NCBI RefSeq assembly: GCF_028209625.1
Contig: NZ_JAQLDU010000016.1
Coordinates: 1-47,708, forward strand
DNA length: 47,708 bases
Reading direction: 5' to 3'
DNA from: Collinsella aerofaciens
GTDB taxonomy: Bacteria; Actinomycetota; Coriobacteriia; Coriobacteriales; Coriobacteriaceae
Positions 32,516 through 40,488 of the stretch are shown in pieces. A program made the translations under genes and the position numbers. The number at the start of each line of letters is the position of its first letter. Position 1 is the first letter of the stretch. The notes under the pieces are model-generated. The model was not told where the DNA came from. It ran no database searches and was given only the letters and a program-made list of their open reading frames with translations.

Positions 32516-33541
32516 ATGCGAGAACCCGTGTCCAGTCCGTTTACCAGCTTTTTAGCCCAGCACTTTGACCAGATTAACGACTATCTGGCCACGTTCTTTG
32601 ACGGACAGGCGACTTCCGCCGATATCGAGCGCTACCTGTATACCCCGCTCTCGGCATTTACGGCAAACGCTGGCAAGCGCCACCGCCCGCTCATCTGCAT
32701 GCTCGCCGCCACTGCGGTAGGCGGCAGCTTTGAGAGCGCCCGCAGCGCCGCGGCGGCCATCGAGCACTTTCAGTCGGGCGCACTCATCCACGACGACATC
32801 GCCGACAACGGGCAGATTCGTCGCGGCAAGCCCTGCATGCACCTTACCGAGGGCACCGGTCTTGCCATCAACTGCGGTGACCTGGCGCTCACCATGGTCA
32901 CCAAGACGGTTCTCGACGACCCCACACTCAACGCAGACGTGAAGCTTCGCGTGCTCCACGAGCTTACCGAGATGATCGTCCGTACCATCGAGGGCCAGGC
33001 GCTCGACCTGGGCTGGGTCCGCGACGGGCGCTTTGACATTTCGGTCGACGATTATCTGGACATGGCGACGCACAAGACCGCGTACTACAGCGGAGCGACG
33101 CCGCTTGCCGCCGGAGCCATTATCGGCGGCGGCAGCGAAGAGCAGATTGAGGCACTGCGCGCCTTTGGGCTGCACACGGGCCTTGCCTTCCAGATTCAAG
33201 ACGACCTGCTCAACTTGATCGGCACCAAGGAGGCCGCCAACAAGGACTTCCGCACCGATATCACCGAGGGCAAGCGCACCCTCGTTGCCGTGCATGCCCT
33301 GTCAGACGAGCGCTATCACGACGAGATCGAGGCAATCCTTTCCTCGGGCACCGAGGACCCTGCGCAGCTCGCACGCGCCGTGGAGATCTTCCAGGAGACC
33401 GGCTCCATCGATTACGCCCACACCTATGCGCTCGACCTGACCGCTAAGGCCAAGGCCGCTATCGAAGGCGTCGAGCTCGACCCGCATGCGCGCGAGCTCT
33501 TCCTCTCAATGGCAGATTTCTTTGTGGAGCGTCTTAACTAG
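32516..33541 (+). CDS. Polyprenyl diphosphate synthase
   Basis: About 340-residue trans-isoprenyl diphosphate synthase that chains isopentenyl diphosphate units for quinone or lipid-carrier synthesis. GKRHRPLICML binds substrate. The first Asp-rich motif is ALIHDDIADNGQIRRGKP; the second is the variant FQIQDDLLNLIG, where the last Asp is replaced by Asn. ITEGKRTLVAVHAL follows. The start is uncertain: ATG 32516 or GTG 32528 (VSSPFTSFL), neither with a strong binding site. It follows the PTS-HAD gene by 115 bp, with no clear functional link. Confidence 0.92.
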   Translation: MREPVSSPFTSFLAQHFDQINDYLATFFDGQATSADIERYLYTPLSAFTANAGKRHRPLICMLAATAVGGSFESARSAAAAIEHFQSGALIHDDIADNGQIRRGKPCMHLTEGTGLAINCGDLALTMVTKTVLDDPTLNADVKLRVLHELTEMIVRTIEGQALDLGWVRDGRFDISVDDYLDMATHKTAYYSGATPLAAGAIIGGGSEEQIEALRAFGLHTGLAFQIQDDLLNLIGTKEAANKDFRTDITEGKRTLVAVHALSDERYHDEIEAILSSGTEDPAQLARAVEIFQETGSIDYAHTYALDLTAKAKAAIEGVELDPHARELFLSMADFFVERLN

Positions 33542-33680
33542 CGGGGGTCATAAAACCTGTGGGCAGCGAGTTTGGGTACAAGTTGCTACACTATTGAGTG
33601 CATGTTTATAAATTGTCTCGCGTTGTCTATCCGACACACGCTCAAAATAGTACGAATGGTACGCCGAAAGGGGTTCGTTC

Positions 33681-34586
33681 ATGGAACCTATTACCACGGG
33701 CATGCAGGGAGCAGCCGTCGAGGACGTCCAGTCCCGCCTTCTGCAGCTCGGTTACACCATCGATGCCGACGAGGTCGCCGACAAGCGCTTTGGCACCACC
33801 ACCGAGCAGGCCGTCAGCACCTTCAGGCTCGACAGCGGCCTTGCTGCCGGTCATGCCGTCGATATCCCCTGTTGGAGCGCCCTGGTCGACGCCTCGTATA
33901 AGCTGGGCGACCGCACCCTGTATCTGCGCATGCCCAATTTCCATGGCGCCGATGTGCAGGCCCTGCAGCGCGCTCTCAACGTTTTGGGCTTTGCCTGTGG
34001 CGAAGACGACGGCTACTTTGGTCCGCATACCGAGGCCGCCCTGCAGCAGTTCCAGGAAAATGTCGGCCTGTTTGCCGACGGCATGGCCTTCCAGGACACC
34101 TACGCCTACATCAACCGCCTGCACCATGTGTGGGAGGGCAAGCCCTCGGTCACCGAAGCCGAGTCCCGCATCGGTTTTGCTCGCGCCGCCAACGTGCTCG
34201 AGCGCTTCCAGATCGCCGTTATCGGTGAGGACTCCATCGCACGCAGCGTTGCTTCGCGCATGTGGAACATCGCCACGGCAACGACCGACAACAGCGGCAT
34301 GATGCTCTGCGACTCCGAGGTCCCAACCGACGTTGACCTGGTGCTCGAGATCGCAAGCGACGAGCTGCCCGCCGACGCCGCGCCACGCGCCACGATTGCC
34401 CTCGCCGAGTGCCACAACCTGGCCCAGCGCATCCGCACCGCCAATGTCGCCGCGCAGCAGAAGCCGGCTCGCATTCGCATTGAGCTCACGGGCATGACGC
34501 GCTACAACGGCACCTTCACGGCCAGCGACGCGCAGACGCTCGCCGTACGCCTACTCGACGGCGTTTGCGATGCCCTCGCAGATTAG
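33681..34586 (+). CDS. Peptidoglycan-binding protein with two PGB repeats and an unassigned C-terminal domain
   Basis: 301 residues. Two PG_binding_1 repeats: residues ~7-65 (GAAVEDVQSRLLQLGYTIDA, DKRFGTTTEQAVSTFR) and ~80-145 (GADVQALQRALNVLGF, DDGYFGPHTEAALQQFQ). The C-terminal ~150 residues (VGEDSIARSVASRMW-like start, then EIASDELPADAAPRATIALA) resemble the amidase_3 fold of CwlM-type proteins, but the zinc-binding His/Glu residues are not apparent. There is no signal peptide, so it is probably cytoplasmic and regulatory, as CwlM is in mycobacteria (inference). The start ATG at 33681 has GAAAGGGG upstream. Confidence 0.8.
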   Translation: MEPITTGMQGAAVEDVQSRLLQLGYTIDADEVADKRFGTTTEQAVSTFRLDSGLAAGHAVDIPCWSALVDASYKLGDRTLYLRMPNFHGADVQALQRALNVLGFACGEDDGYFGPHTEAALQQFQENVGLFADGMAFQDTYAYINRLHHVWEGKPSVTEAESRIGFARAANVLERFQIAVIGEDSIARSVASRMWNIATATTDNSGMMLCDSEVPTDVDLVLEIASDELPADAAPRATIALAECHNLAQRIRTANVAAQQKPARIRIELTGMTRYNGTFTASDAQTLAVRLLDGVCDALAD

Positions 34587-34624
34587 GTAAACTAGACGAG
34601 TTGCTTTTGGGCAACACCACACAT

Positions 34625-34699
34625 TGGGACGTAGTTCAACGGTAGAACTCCGGTTTTTGGTGCCGGCTGTTGGGGGTTCGAATCCCTCCGTCCCAGCCA
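34625..34699 (+). tRNA. tRNA-Gln (anticodon TTG)
   Basis: 75 nt including encoded CCA. The acceptor TGGGACG pairs with CGTCCCA, D-arm GTTC...GAAC, anticodon stem CCGGT/GCCGG around loop TTTTGGT (anticodon TTG), T-arm with TTCGAAT loop. Located 38 bp after the peptidoglycan-binding gene. Copies of its 3' end recur downstream (see repeat 34752-35000). Confidence 0.93.
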
Positions 34700-34751
34700 T
34701 TAAAACTGAGCGCCCTAAGCCCATAACGGCCCAGGGCGCTTTCTTGTGGGC

Positions 34752-35000
34752 AAGCGGAGGAATTCGAACCCGCAAGGGTGCGGAGCTGAGGAAACGCGAA
34801 GCGTTTTCCAGCGCAGCACGCAAGGAGCGAAGCGACGCAGCGGGGCGCGGCCGCCGACCAGGCGGACGCGGAATCCCTCCGTCCCACACCAGCCAAGAGC
34901 CCCTCACGTCAAGCAAATCGAGCCAACGCCGCCAAGCGGAGGGATTCGAACCCGCAAGGGTGCGGAGCGATGCAGCGGGGCGCGGCCGCCGCAGGCAGAC
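34752..35000. repeat. Tandem repeat containing tRNA-Gln 3'-end fragments
   Basis: Two related blocks begin GCGGAGG(A/G)ATTCGAACCC at 34753 and 34934 and both contain GCAGCGGGGCGCGGCCGCCG. The first carries an extra ~50 nt. GGAGGGATTCGAACCC is the inverted form of the tRNA-Gln T-arm region, and GAATCCCTCCGTCCCA at 34870-34885 is a direct copy of the tRNA 3' end. It may be the footprint of past integration at the tRNA. No gene is seen in 34700-35575. Confidence 0.65.
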
Positions 35001-35007
35001 GCGGTGT

Positions 35008-35062
35008 CGGCACTTGGGGACGCTCCTAAGTGCCGGCATTATAGGAACGTCCCCAAGTGCCG
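35008..35062. repeat. 15-bp inverted repeat
   Basis: CGGCACTTGGGGACG (35008-35022) pairs perfectly with CGTCCCCAAGTGCCG (35048-35062). The spacer itself contains a further AAGTGCCGGC. It looks like a dispersed palindromic repeat. No terminator T-run. Confidence 0.7.
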
Positions 35063-35097
35063 GCTCGGGACTATTTTCGAGGACCCTCCGAAGGATT

Positions 35098-35327
35098 GTG
35101 GCCAAAAAACGGCAAATATGAGTACTGTTACCGTTGTAGCTACATTATTTTCGTTAATAAAAGAAGATCTTAATGAGATTTATTCGCATCAAGGTCTTCC
35201 TTTAATGAACACTTGAGGAGATACGGCAGCTTATCTGCTCGATCGACACGTCAAATCACCTTAAATGTGGTCAAAATTACTGCTACTAAAAGAGTATCAG
35301 TACTCATATTTGATGTTTTTTGGCCAC
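35098..35327. mobile_element. MITE-like element with ~30-bp terminal inverted repeats
   Basis: Ends 35098-35127 and 35298-35327 are inverted copies with two mismatches (outer part TGGCCAAAAAAC, inner AAATATGAGTACTG). The 230-bp element is much more AT-rich than its surroundings. Each end contains ATGAGTACTG reading inwards, giving only tiny ORFs (32 and 18 codons). No transposase is seen. No clear target-site duplication could be identified. Confidence 0.6.
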
Positions 35328-35365
35328 GGCTCTTTATAGACACCCTGCACAGCGACGGTGGTAGA

Positions 35366-35398
35366 TTTCGGAACGTGTCCGTCAGCCCCGTTCCGAAA
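35366..35398. repeat. 10-bp hairpin
   Basis: TTTCGGAACG (35366-35375) with CGTTCCGAAA (35389-35398), 13-nt loop, between the MITE-like element and palindromic element copy 2. No T-run on either strand. Confidence 0.55.
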
Positions 35399-35430
35399 AG
35401 CGAGCCGCATGCAACGGCCAAGCCACGACA

Positions 35431-35567
35431 GGCCCCGGGAGAGCGGGGACACCGGCTTAGGTTTATCGCGAGTTCCGCACGAACAGGAGGCCACTTAATG
35501 TGGCCTCCGTCGTGAGCAGGATTGTAGAGCAGGAAACCTAAGCCGGTGTCCCCGCTCTCCCGGGGCC
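35431..35567 (+). repeat. Large palindromic element, copy 2 (34-bp perfect arms)
   Basis: Arms 35431-35464 and 35534-35567 pair perfectly. The core 35465-35533 contains GGAGGCCAC-TTAAT-GTGGCCTCC flanked by CACGA/TCGTG. It lies 8 bp after the stop codon of the minus-strand JetD-like gene. Confidence 0.9.
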
Positions 35568-35575
35568 GGCGGAAT

Positions 35576-37768
35576 TTAGTTGTTAAGCATGCGGTCGAAG
35601 CTTCCCGAGTCGCCATCCCGATAGTCGGCGGTCATCAGAATCTCCTGCGGAATGCGCCCGCCCTCGCGCAGCACATTGCGGAACTGCACGCGCGTGACCA
35701 TGGGCAGATCCTTGATCGTCGCCGCCAAGTTCTGCGGCACGCCCTGGTTGGCAGCCGCGGGCTCGCACTCGCCGCCGGCCTTCACGCGACGCTTATGCTC
35801 GGCGAGCATGGCGCGGTACATGCCGGCATGCAGGCGAATCTCAACCACATTGGCATTGCGAGCCTGCTCGACGATGCGCGCGCCCTCGCGGTCGATATCG
35901 CCCACGTAGTAGACGTAGTTAAAGCGATAGCCGATCTCAGCCAGATAATCGTCCAGGGCATGCGAGACGCTCGCCTTGCATCCGCCGCCAAAAATCACGC
36001 CGCCCACCTTGATGCCAAAGAGCTTGGCGTGCTTGCGGCCACGCAGCAGCCTGACGATCTCGTCATAGGTGTCCAGGTTCTCGACCATAATGAACGGCTT
36101 ATCGGCGCCCAGCGTAAAGAAACCCGTAAAGTGCACGGGGCGGTTGGGGGCGACCTTGATCGCCTGCATGCTGATGCCCTTTTCGGTCATGCGCCTTATC
36201 AGGCGCTCACCGTGCTTGCCGTCAAAAGCCTTCTCGTCGTTAAAAATCTGGTAGGCACGCTGGCGGCGCGAGGCAACCGGCGTATCGGCACCTCGGTTTT
36301 GCTCGATCCAAGCCTGGATGATTACGATTTCCTCGGCAATCTTGCGGTTGGACATCTCGTTGTGCTGAGTGCGCTGCGGAGCCTTTTTGCCGTCCTTGCC
36401 CTCGACCTTTACGATCTGTGTCTGCTGCTCCTTGATCTTAGAGAGCGCCGTAGGCGTAGGGACAACTTTGAGCAGCTGCCTGCCTAAAACGCGGGCAAGG
36501 GCAAACGCCGATACCTCGCCGTGGACGGCCGACTCGGGCTGCTGGGCAGCAGCATCTGCTGCGGCAGACTCCGGCTTCTTCTGAGACCTGCGCTTAGAAT
36601 CGCCTTGGGAATTGCGCTCGCGCTTCGGCATAGACGCCTGCTTCTGCGGACGATCGGACTTGCTCTCCTTCGCCGGCTGGCGCTTAGGCTGCCCCGAAGA
36701 AACCTCGGCCTTCGCATCCTCGTCCTGCGGCGTGGTCTTCTCGGCTGCAGTCTCGGCATGGGAACTGCGACCCCCGCGATGGCGACGGCGGCGAGGCCTG
36801 CTCGACGCGCCCTGCTCCGTCTGCCCATCAGTAGGCTGCTCGCCCTTGGCCTCGGCAGCAACCTCAAGCTGCGGCTCAACAGGCTTCTGCTCGCGAGCCG
36901 CCGGCTCAACGGTTTTCTCGGTTTGTTCGGCCTTCTCGGCCTGAGCGGTCGGAGCCGGCTCGCCCTTCTCCTGACGCCTTACGGGATACGCGCGCCTCGC
37001 AAAACCACGCCCGGGACGGCATGAACCCGGAGCCTTCTTGGCAGACTCCTCAACATCGTCTGCAGCCTCGGAAGGCTCTTCAACCTCATGCGCGACATCC
37101 TGCTGCGCAGCCTTAAAGTGGGCACCACGGCGACGCTGGAGCTCCTGGGCCTCCACGGGCTTTTGCTCCTTCGCGGGCCTCTGCGACTCGGCAGCAACCT
37201 CGTTCTCAACAGCCTCGGCATCCGTCTCACCCTTTTGAGCAACGGCACGACGGAAGCGCTCCTGCTGGGCGCGGCGCTGCGCATCGCGCTTGCCACCCCC
37301 GCCAAAACCGCCGCGTCCTGCCTTGGCCGTAAAGGCACGCACGACGTTCTCATCGAGCAACTCATCGGTATCGACATGCTCACGCGGAGCAGCTTCTTCC
37401 ACAGCAGGCACGTCAGCGGAATCCTCGACGACAAAATCTTCGACGGACTCGGCAGGCTGCTCCTGGGCATCGCGGATCTCGACATTGATGGTATAGAACG
37501 CCGGGCGCCCGTTAATGCCGCTGCCCTCGATCTTGGTCACGATATTTGCCGCGATAAGCTCATCGCGCATCGCCTTGGTGTCGCATTCCTTATCGACGGA
37601 GCGGAAAATCTGCGCCAGCGCGCTCGACTTAATCTTGAGCGCCTTGCGGCAGAGCAGGTCGTAAGCAACCAGCTTGGCGCGCTCGGCAGAAAGCGACGTC
37701 TGGCTGCTCAGACGCTCAGCCAGAGCATCGACATTGTTTTGATTATCGGAATATACCGTCTTGGCCAC
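35576..37768 (-). CDS. JetD/DUF2220-like TOPRIM protein with N-terminal winged helix and long disordered linker
   Basis: 730 residues. Residues ~1-105 are helical with a winged-helix-like core (SAERAKLVAYDLLCRKALKI). Residues ~106-410 are low-complexity, rich in Glu, Ala, Lys and Gln, and surely disordered. The C-terminal ~300 residues resemble the Wadjet JetD/DUF2220 family: ASRRQRAYQIFNDEKAFD, then TOPRIM-like FIMVENLDTYDEI and YYVGDIDREGARIVEQ with the acidic residues. Wadjet JetD cuts DNA, but here no jetA, jetB or jetC is adjacent. The start chosen is the GTG at 37768 with AAAGGGG upstream; the longer ATG frame reads through a terminator. Function unknown. Confidence 0.75.
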   Translation of the reverse strand: MAKTVYSDNQNNVDALAERLSSQTSLSAERAKLVAYDLLCRKALKIKSSALAQIFRSVDKECDTKAMRDELIAANIVTKIEGSGINGRPAFYTINVEIRDAQEQPAESVEDFVVEDSADVPAVEEAAPREHVDTDELLDENVVRAFTAKAGRGGFGGGGKRDAQRRAQQERFRRAVAQKGETDAEAVENEVAAESQRPAKEQKPVEAQELQRRRGAHFKAAQQDVAHEVEEPSEAADDVEESAKKAPGSCRPGRGFARRAYPVRRQEKGEPAPTAQAEKAEQTEKTVEPAAREQKPVEPQLEVAAEAKGEQPTDGQTEQGASSRPRRRRHRGGRSSHAETAAEKTTPQDEDAKAEVSSGQPKRQPAKESKSDRPQKQASMPKRERNSQGDSKRRSQKKPESAAADAAAQQPESAVHGEVSAFALARVLGRQLLKVVPTPTALSKIKEQQTQIVKVEGKDGKKAPQRTQHNEMSNRKIAEEIVIIQAWIEQNRGADTPVASRRQRAYQIFNDEKAFDGKHGERLIRRMTEKGISMQAIKVAPNRPVHFTGFFTLGADKPFIMVENLDTYDEIVRLLRGRKHAKLFGIKVGGVIFGGGCKASVSHALDDYLAEIGYRFNYVYYVGDIDREGARIVEQARNANVVEIRLHAGMYRAMLAEHKRRVKAGGECEPAAANQGVPQNLAATIKDLPMVTRVQFRNVLREGGRIPQEILMTADYRDGDSGSFDRMLNN

Positions 37769-37867
37769 GGGGCCCCTTTCATATGCACACATATACGTCC
37801 TTATGGTACAACGCACGAGCCTATCCACGCAAAACATCTGCGAGAACGCCCTTGCACCACCTGTTCT

Positions 37868-37912
37868 CACAAGAAAAAAGACCGGGTCCGCTTGATTGCG
37901 GACCCGGTCTTT
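37868..37912 (-). terminator. cstA terminator
   Basis: A 15-bp perfect stem (37877-37891 with 37898-37912) with a 6-nt loop runs into TTTTTTCTTG on the minus strand. Confidence 0.93.
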
Positions 37913-37951
37913 CCGAGTCAAATAGATGGGAGATTCAACCCGTCCGACCGA

Positions 37952-39841
37952 CTAGGCCTTGGCGGCCTCGGCGTCGGCAGGAGCTTCAGCGGCAGTGGCG
38001 CGACCGTACTCGGCCTTGCCCATCTCGGACCACTCGGGCTCCTCGTCGGGCATGGAGCCGGCCTCCTTGCCGAAGAACTCCTTGAGGCAGTTGACGGCGA
38101 CGATGAGGCCCAGGACCATCAGCAGGACGGCGAAAACGAGCTGCAAGCCCTTGGTGGCGGCGACGGAGACGGCGGCCGTGGTGGCGGTAGCCGGGATGGT
38201 GCCGAAGAAGCCGTAAGCCTGGACAGCGGTCATGCAGCCCATGGCGCTCTGGACCAGCGAGGTGAAGGTGCAGCAGAGCAGGAAGGCGACGGGCACGTAG
38301 AGCATCCAGCCCTTGCGGCCGGTGCACTTGCAGAACACGGCGAGGGTGATCATGGTCATGCCGCCGAGCAGCTGGTTGGAAGCACCAAAGAGCGGCCAGA
38401 TGTTGGCATAGCCGCCAAAGGCGAGGGCGAGACCGGGAAGCAGGGTGACGACCGTGGCGAACCAGGGGTTGCCGAGAACCTTCATGTAGCCGGCCTTGGA
38501 CTCGATGGCCAGGGCGTCGTTGGTCTGGGCAAAGAACTCGGAGAACGAGGTGCGGGCGATGCGGGCGACGGCATCGAGCGAGGTCAGGGCCAGAGCGGAG
38601 ACGTTCATGGTCATGAAGACGGTAGCGAGCGTGCCGTCAACACCGAAGGCCTGCATACCGCGGGAGATACCAGCAGCGAAGATCTGGAACGGGGTGGAAG
38701 CGACGCCAGCGTTGAGGGCGCCGGTACCGGCGGTGTTCATGTCGGAGAACATGATGCCGGCGACGATGATGGCAAGGATGCCGACGAAGGACTCGACGAT
38801 CATGGCGCCATAACCGACCTTGACGGCGTCCTGCTCCTTCTCGACCTGCTTGGAGGAGGTACCAGAAGAAACGAGGCTGTGGAAGCCGGAGAGGGCACCG
38901 CAGGCAACGGAAACAAACAGGACCGGGAACATCATGCCAGAAGCGCTGGAGAAGCCGGTAAAGGCCGGAGCGGTGATGGTGGCCTGGCCGTTAACACCCA
39001 GGACGACGATACCGAGGACAGCGCAGGCGATCATGACGATCATCATGATGGAAGTGAGGTAGTCGCGAGGGGTCTTGAGCATCTGGATGGGCATGGCGCC
39101 AGCAAAGACCAGGTAGACCATGACAACGGCGAACCACTGGAACTTGTCCAGGTAGACCGGGAACTGCATGCCGACGGCGAACATGAGGACCATGAGGACC
39201 ACGCCGGTGACAAACTCGGCAGCACCGGTGAGGTTGAACTTCTTCTGGGCCCAACCAAAGGCGATAGCGACGAAGGTGAACAGGATGGAGATGGTACCAG
39301 CGCAGCCGGCGGCATAGGACTTGGCGAAGTCGACGGCACCGGTGGCGGCGCCAGAAGCGTCAACGGCCGGGGTGAACATGAACGTCTTGCAGACCATATC
39401 GGTGAAAGCGGCGATGACGATGATGCAGAACAGCCAGCAGAACAGCAAGAACAGGCGACGGCCGGTCTTGCCGATGTACTTCTCGATGAGCTGAGCCAGG
39501 GACTTGCCGTTGTTCTTCATCGAAGCGTACAGGGCACCAAAGTCGTGGACGGCGCCAAAAAAGATGCCGCCGACGAGAACCCAAAGCACAACGGGCAGCC
39601 AGCCAAAGGCCATGGCGACGATCGTACCCGTGACAGGGCCGGCACCGCAGATCGAGCTAAACTGGTGCGAAAACGCGGTGAAGGCAGAGACAGGCGAGAA
39701 GCTCTTGCCGTCCTTCATGCGTTTGGCCGGCGTGAGGGCCTCTTTGTCAACACCCCACTTGTTGGCCAGCCAGCGGCCATAGCCCAGATAGCCGCAGGCG
39801 AGCACCGCCGCGGTCACAACCATGAGCAAAACTCCGTTCAT
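37952..39841 (-). CDS. cstA: CstA-family pyruvate/peptide transporter
   Basis: 629-residue membrane protein with about 16 helices. The family's opening is present: CGYLGYGRWLANKWGVD, SSICGAGPVTGTIVAMAFGW, then GAVHDFGALYASMKNNGKSL. CstA proteins take up pyruvate or peptides during carbon limitation. The start ATG at 39841 follows AGAGGAGGAAATGAC. It is a single-gene unit with a long leader (~230 nt) holding a terminator-like hairpin and an upstream promoter with an internal palindrome, so both initiation and elongation may be controlled. Confidence 0.95.
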   Translation of the reverse strand: MNGVLLMVVTAAVLACGYLGYGRWLANKWGVDKEALTPAKRMKDGKSFSPVSAFTAFSHQFSSICGAGPVTGTIVAMAFGWLPVVLWVLVGGIFFGAVHDFGALYASMKNNGKSLAQLIEKYIGKTGRRLFLLFCWLFCIIVIAAFTDMVCKTFMFTPAVDASGAATGAVDFAKSYAAGCAGTISILFTFVAIAFGWAQKKFNLTGAAEFVTGVVLMVLMFAVGMQFPVYLDKFQWFAVVMVYLVFAGAMPIQMLKTPRDYLTSIMMIVMIACAVLGIVVLGVNGQATITAPAFTGFSSASGMMFPVLFVSVACGALSGFHSLVSSGTSSKQVEKEQDAVKVGYGAMIVESFVGILAIIVAGIMFSDMNTAGTGALNAGVASTPFQIFAAGISRGMQAFGVDGTLATVFMTMNVSALALTSLDAVARIARTSFSEFFAQTNDALAIESKAGYMKVLGNPWFATVVTLLPGLALAFGGYANIWPLFGASNQLLGGMTMITLAVFCKCTGRKGWMLYVPVAFLLCCTFTSLVQSAMGCMTAVQAYGFFGTIPATATTAAVSVAATKGLQLVFAVLLMVLGLIVAVNCLKEFFGKEAGSMPDEEPEWSEMGKAEYGRATAAEAPADAEAAKA

Positions 39842-39873
39842 GTCATTTCCTCCTCTAAAAAGAACTTCTCAGA

Positions 39874-39915
39874 CATAAAAAATGAGGGCCGTCGGTTGCG
39901 CTCGACGACCCTCAT
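39874..39915 (-). promoter_or_regulatory. Attenuator-like hairpin in the cstA leader
   Basis: ATGAGGGCCGTCG (39882-39894) pairs with CGACGACCCTCAT (39903-39915, one wobble) and is followed on the minus strand by TTTTTT, about 33 bp before the cstA start codon. It lies far downstream of the only strong promoter seen, so it is likely a transcription attenuator. A CGCATCAG/CTGATGCG repeat further up could be part of an alternative fold. Confidence 0.5.
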
Positions 39916-40076
39916 CTTCATCAGCCGCCCATTATCGTACGGGCTAGCTGTATGTGCTAACCCGCATCAGATAATTACTACGCTGATAATGTTTAGCTGA
40001 TGCGTGAACATGTCTAAAAAAACCTCTTCAATCATGATGCGAACGATCCGTGCGTGTTCACATCCCCCAGTGGTTG

Positions 40077-40116
40077 AAAAAGGAGTATGAAACTTTAGTT
40101 ACCTAAAGTCAACGCA
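40077..40116 (-). promoter_or_regulatory. cstA promoter with palindromic spacer
   Basis: TTGACT and CATACT are separated by 17 bp on the minus strand. The spacer region contains CTTTAG-GTAA-CTAAAG (40093-40108), a 6-bp inverted repeat well placed for a repressor. This is the best sigma-70-like promoter in the window, unlike the -35-poor sugar promoters. Confidence 0.6.
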
Positions 40117-40210
40117 AATTTGTAATGAATTTTCAACTATTTTTGAATTTCTCGGTATAAAACGCCATTGACCTCGGACTTTACCCAACAAAAGTTTTTG
40201 CATGAGAGAT

Positions 40211-40346
40211 GCCCCTCGGGAGCGGGCGGGCGTATACAAGGTTTCCTGCTCTACAGTCCTGCTCGCACGGAGAGCACATTAAGTGCTCTCCGGCTCGTGC
40301 GGAACTCGCGATAAACCTTGTATACGCCCGCCCGCTCCCGAGGGGC
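40211..40346 (-). repeat. Large palindromic element, copy 3 (34-bp perfect arms, opposite orientation)
   Basis: Arms 40211-40244 and 40313-40346 pair perfectly. On the minus strand the core has GGAGAGCAC-TTAAT-GTGCTCTCC and CGCAC/GTGCG, i.e. compensatory changes in both inner stems relative to copies 2 and 4. It faces copy 4 across 142 bp. Confidence 0.9.
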
Positions 40347-40357
40347 TCCCATCCCAA

Positions 40358-40375
40358 ATGCGGAGCAAAGCTCCG
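40358..40375. terminator. Short hairpin between palindromic elements 3 and 4
   Basis: ATGCGGAGC and GCTCCGCAT hairpin; on the plus strand a T-rich stretch (CATCTTTTCTTT) follows. It may terminate residual transcription. The rest of 40347-40488 shows nothing recognisable. Confidence 0.4.
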
Positions 40376-40488
40376 CATGCCATCTTTTCTTTCAGCTAAA
40401 GCACGCCGGAAATTCGACGCTGGCTTGTTAACCTTGCTGGACGTTGTCGACGCCGATCCAGCTCAGAAGCTATATCGATACAGAAAGG

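Noticed and set aside
34625..35000. Prophage or integrative island at tRNA-Gln
   Set aside because: Copies of the tRNA 3' end exist, but only ~200 bp separates them and no integrase or phage gene is present.
34740..35120. A protein gene downstream of tRNA-Gln
   Set aside because: The open frame is made of tRNA-antisense-type peptide (GGIRTRK) and repeat sequence, a well-known artefact, and has no binding site or domain.
35576..37768. Wadjet plasmid-defence system
   Set aside because: Only a JetD-like protein is present. No jetA, jetB or SMC-like jetC is adjacent, and the N-terminal layout differs from JetD.
39842..40116. T-box or known metabolite riboswitch in the cstA leader
   Set aside because: No T-box sequence (TGGNACCGCG-like) or other class signature is visible; only a terminator-like hairpin can be supported.
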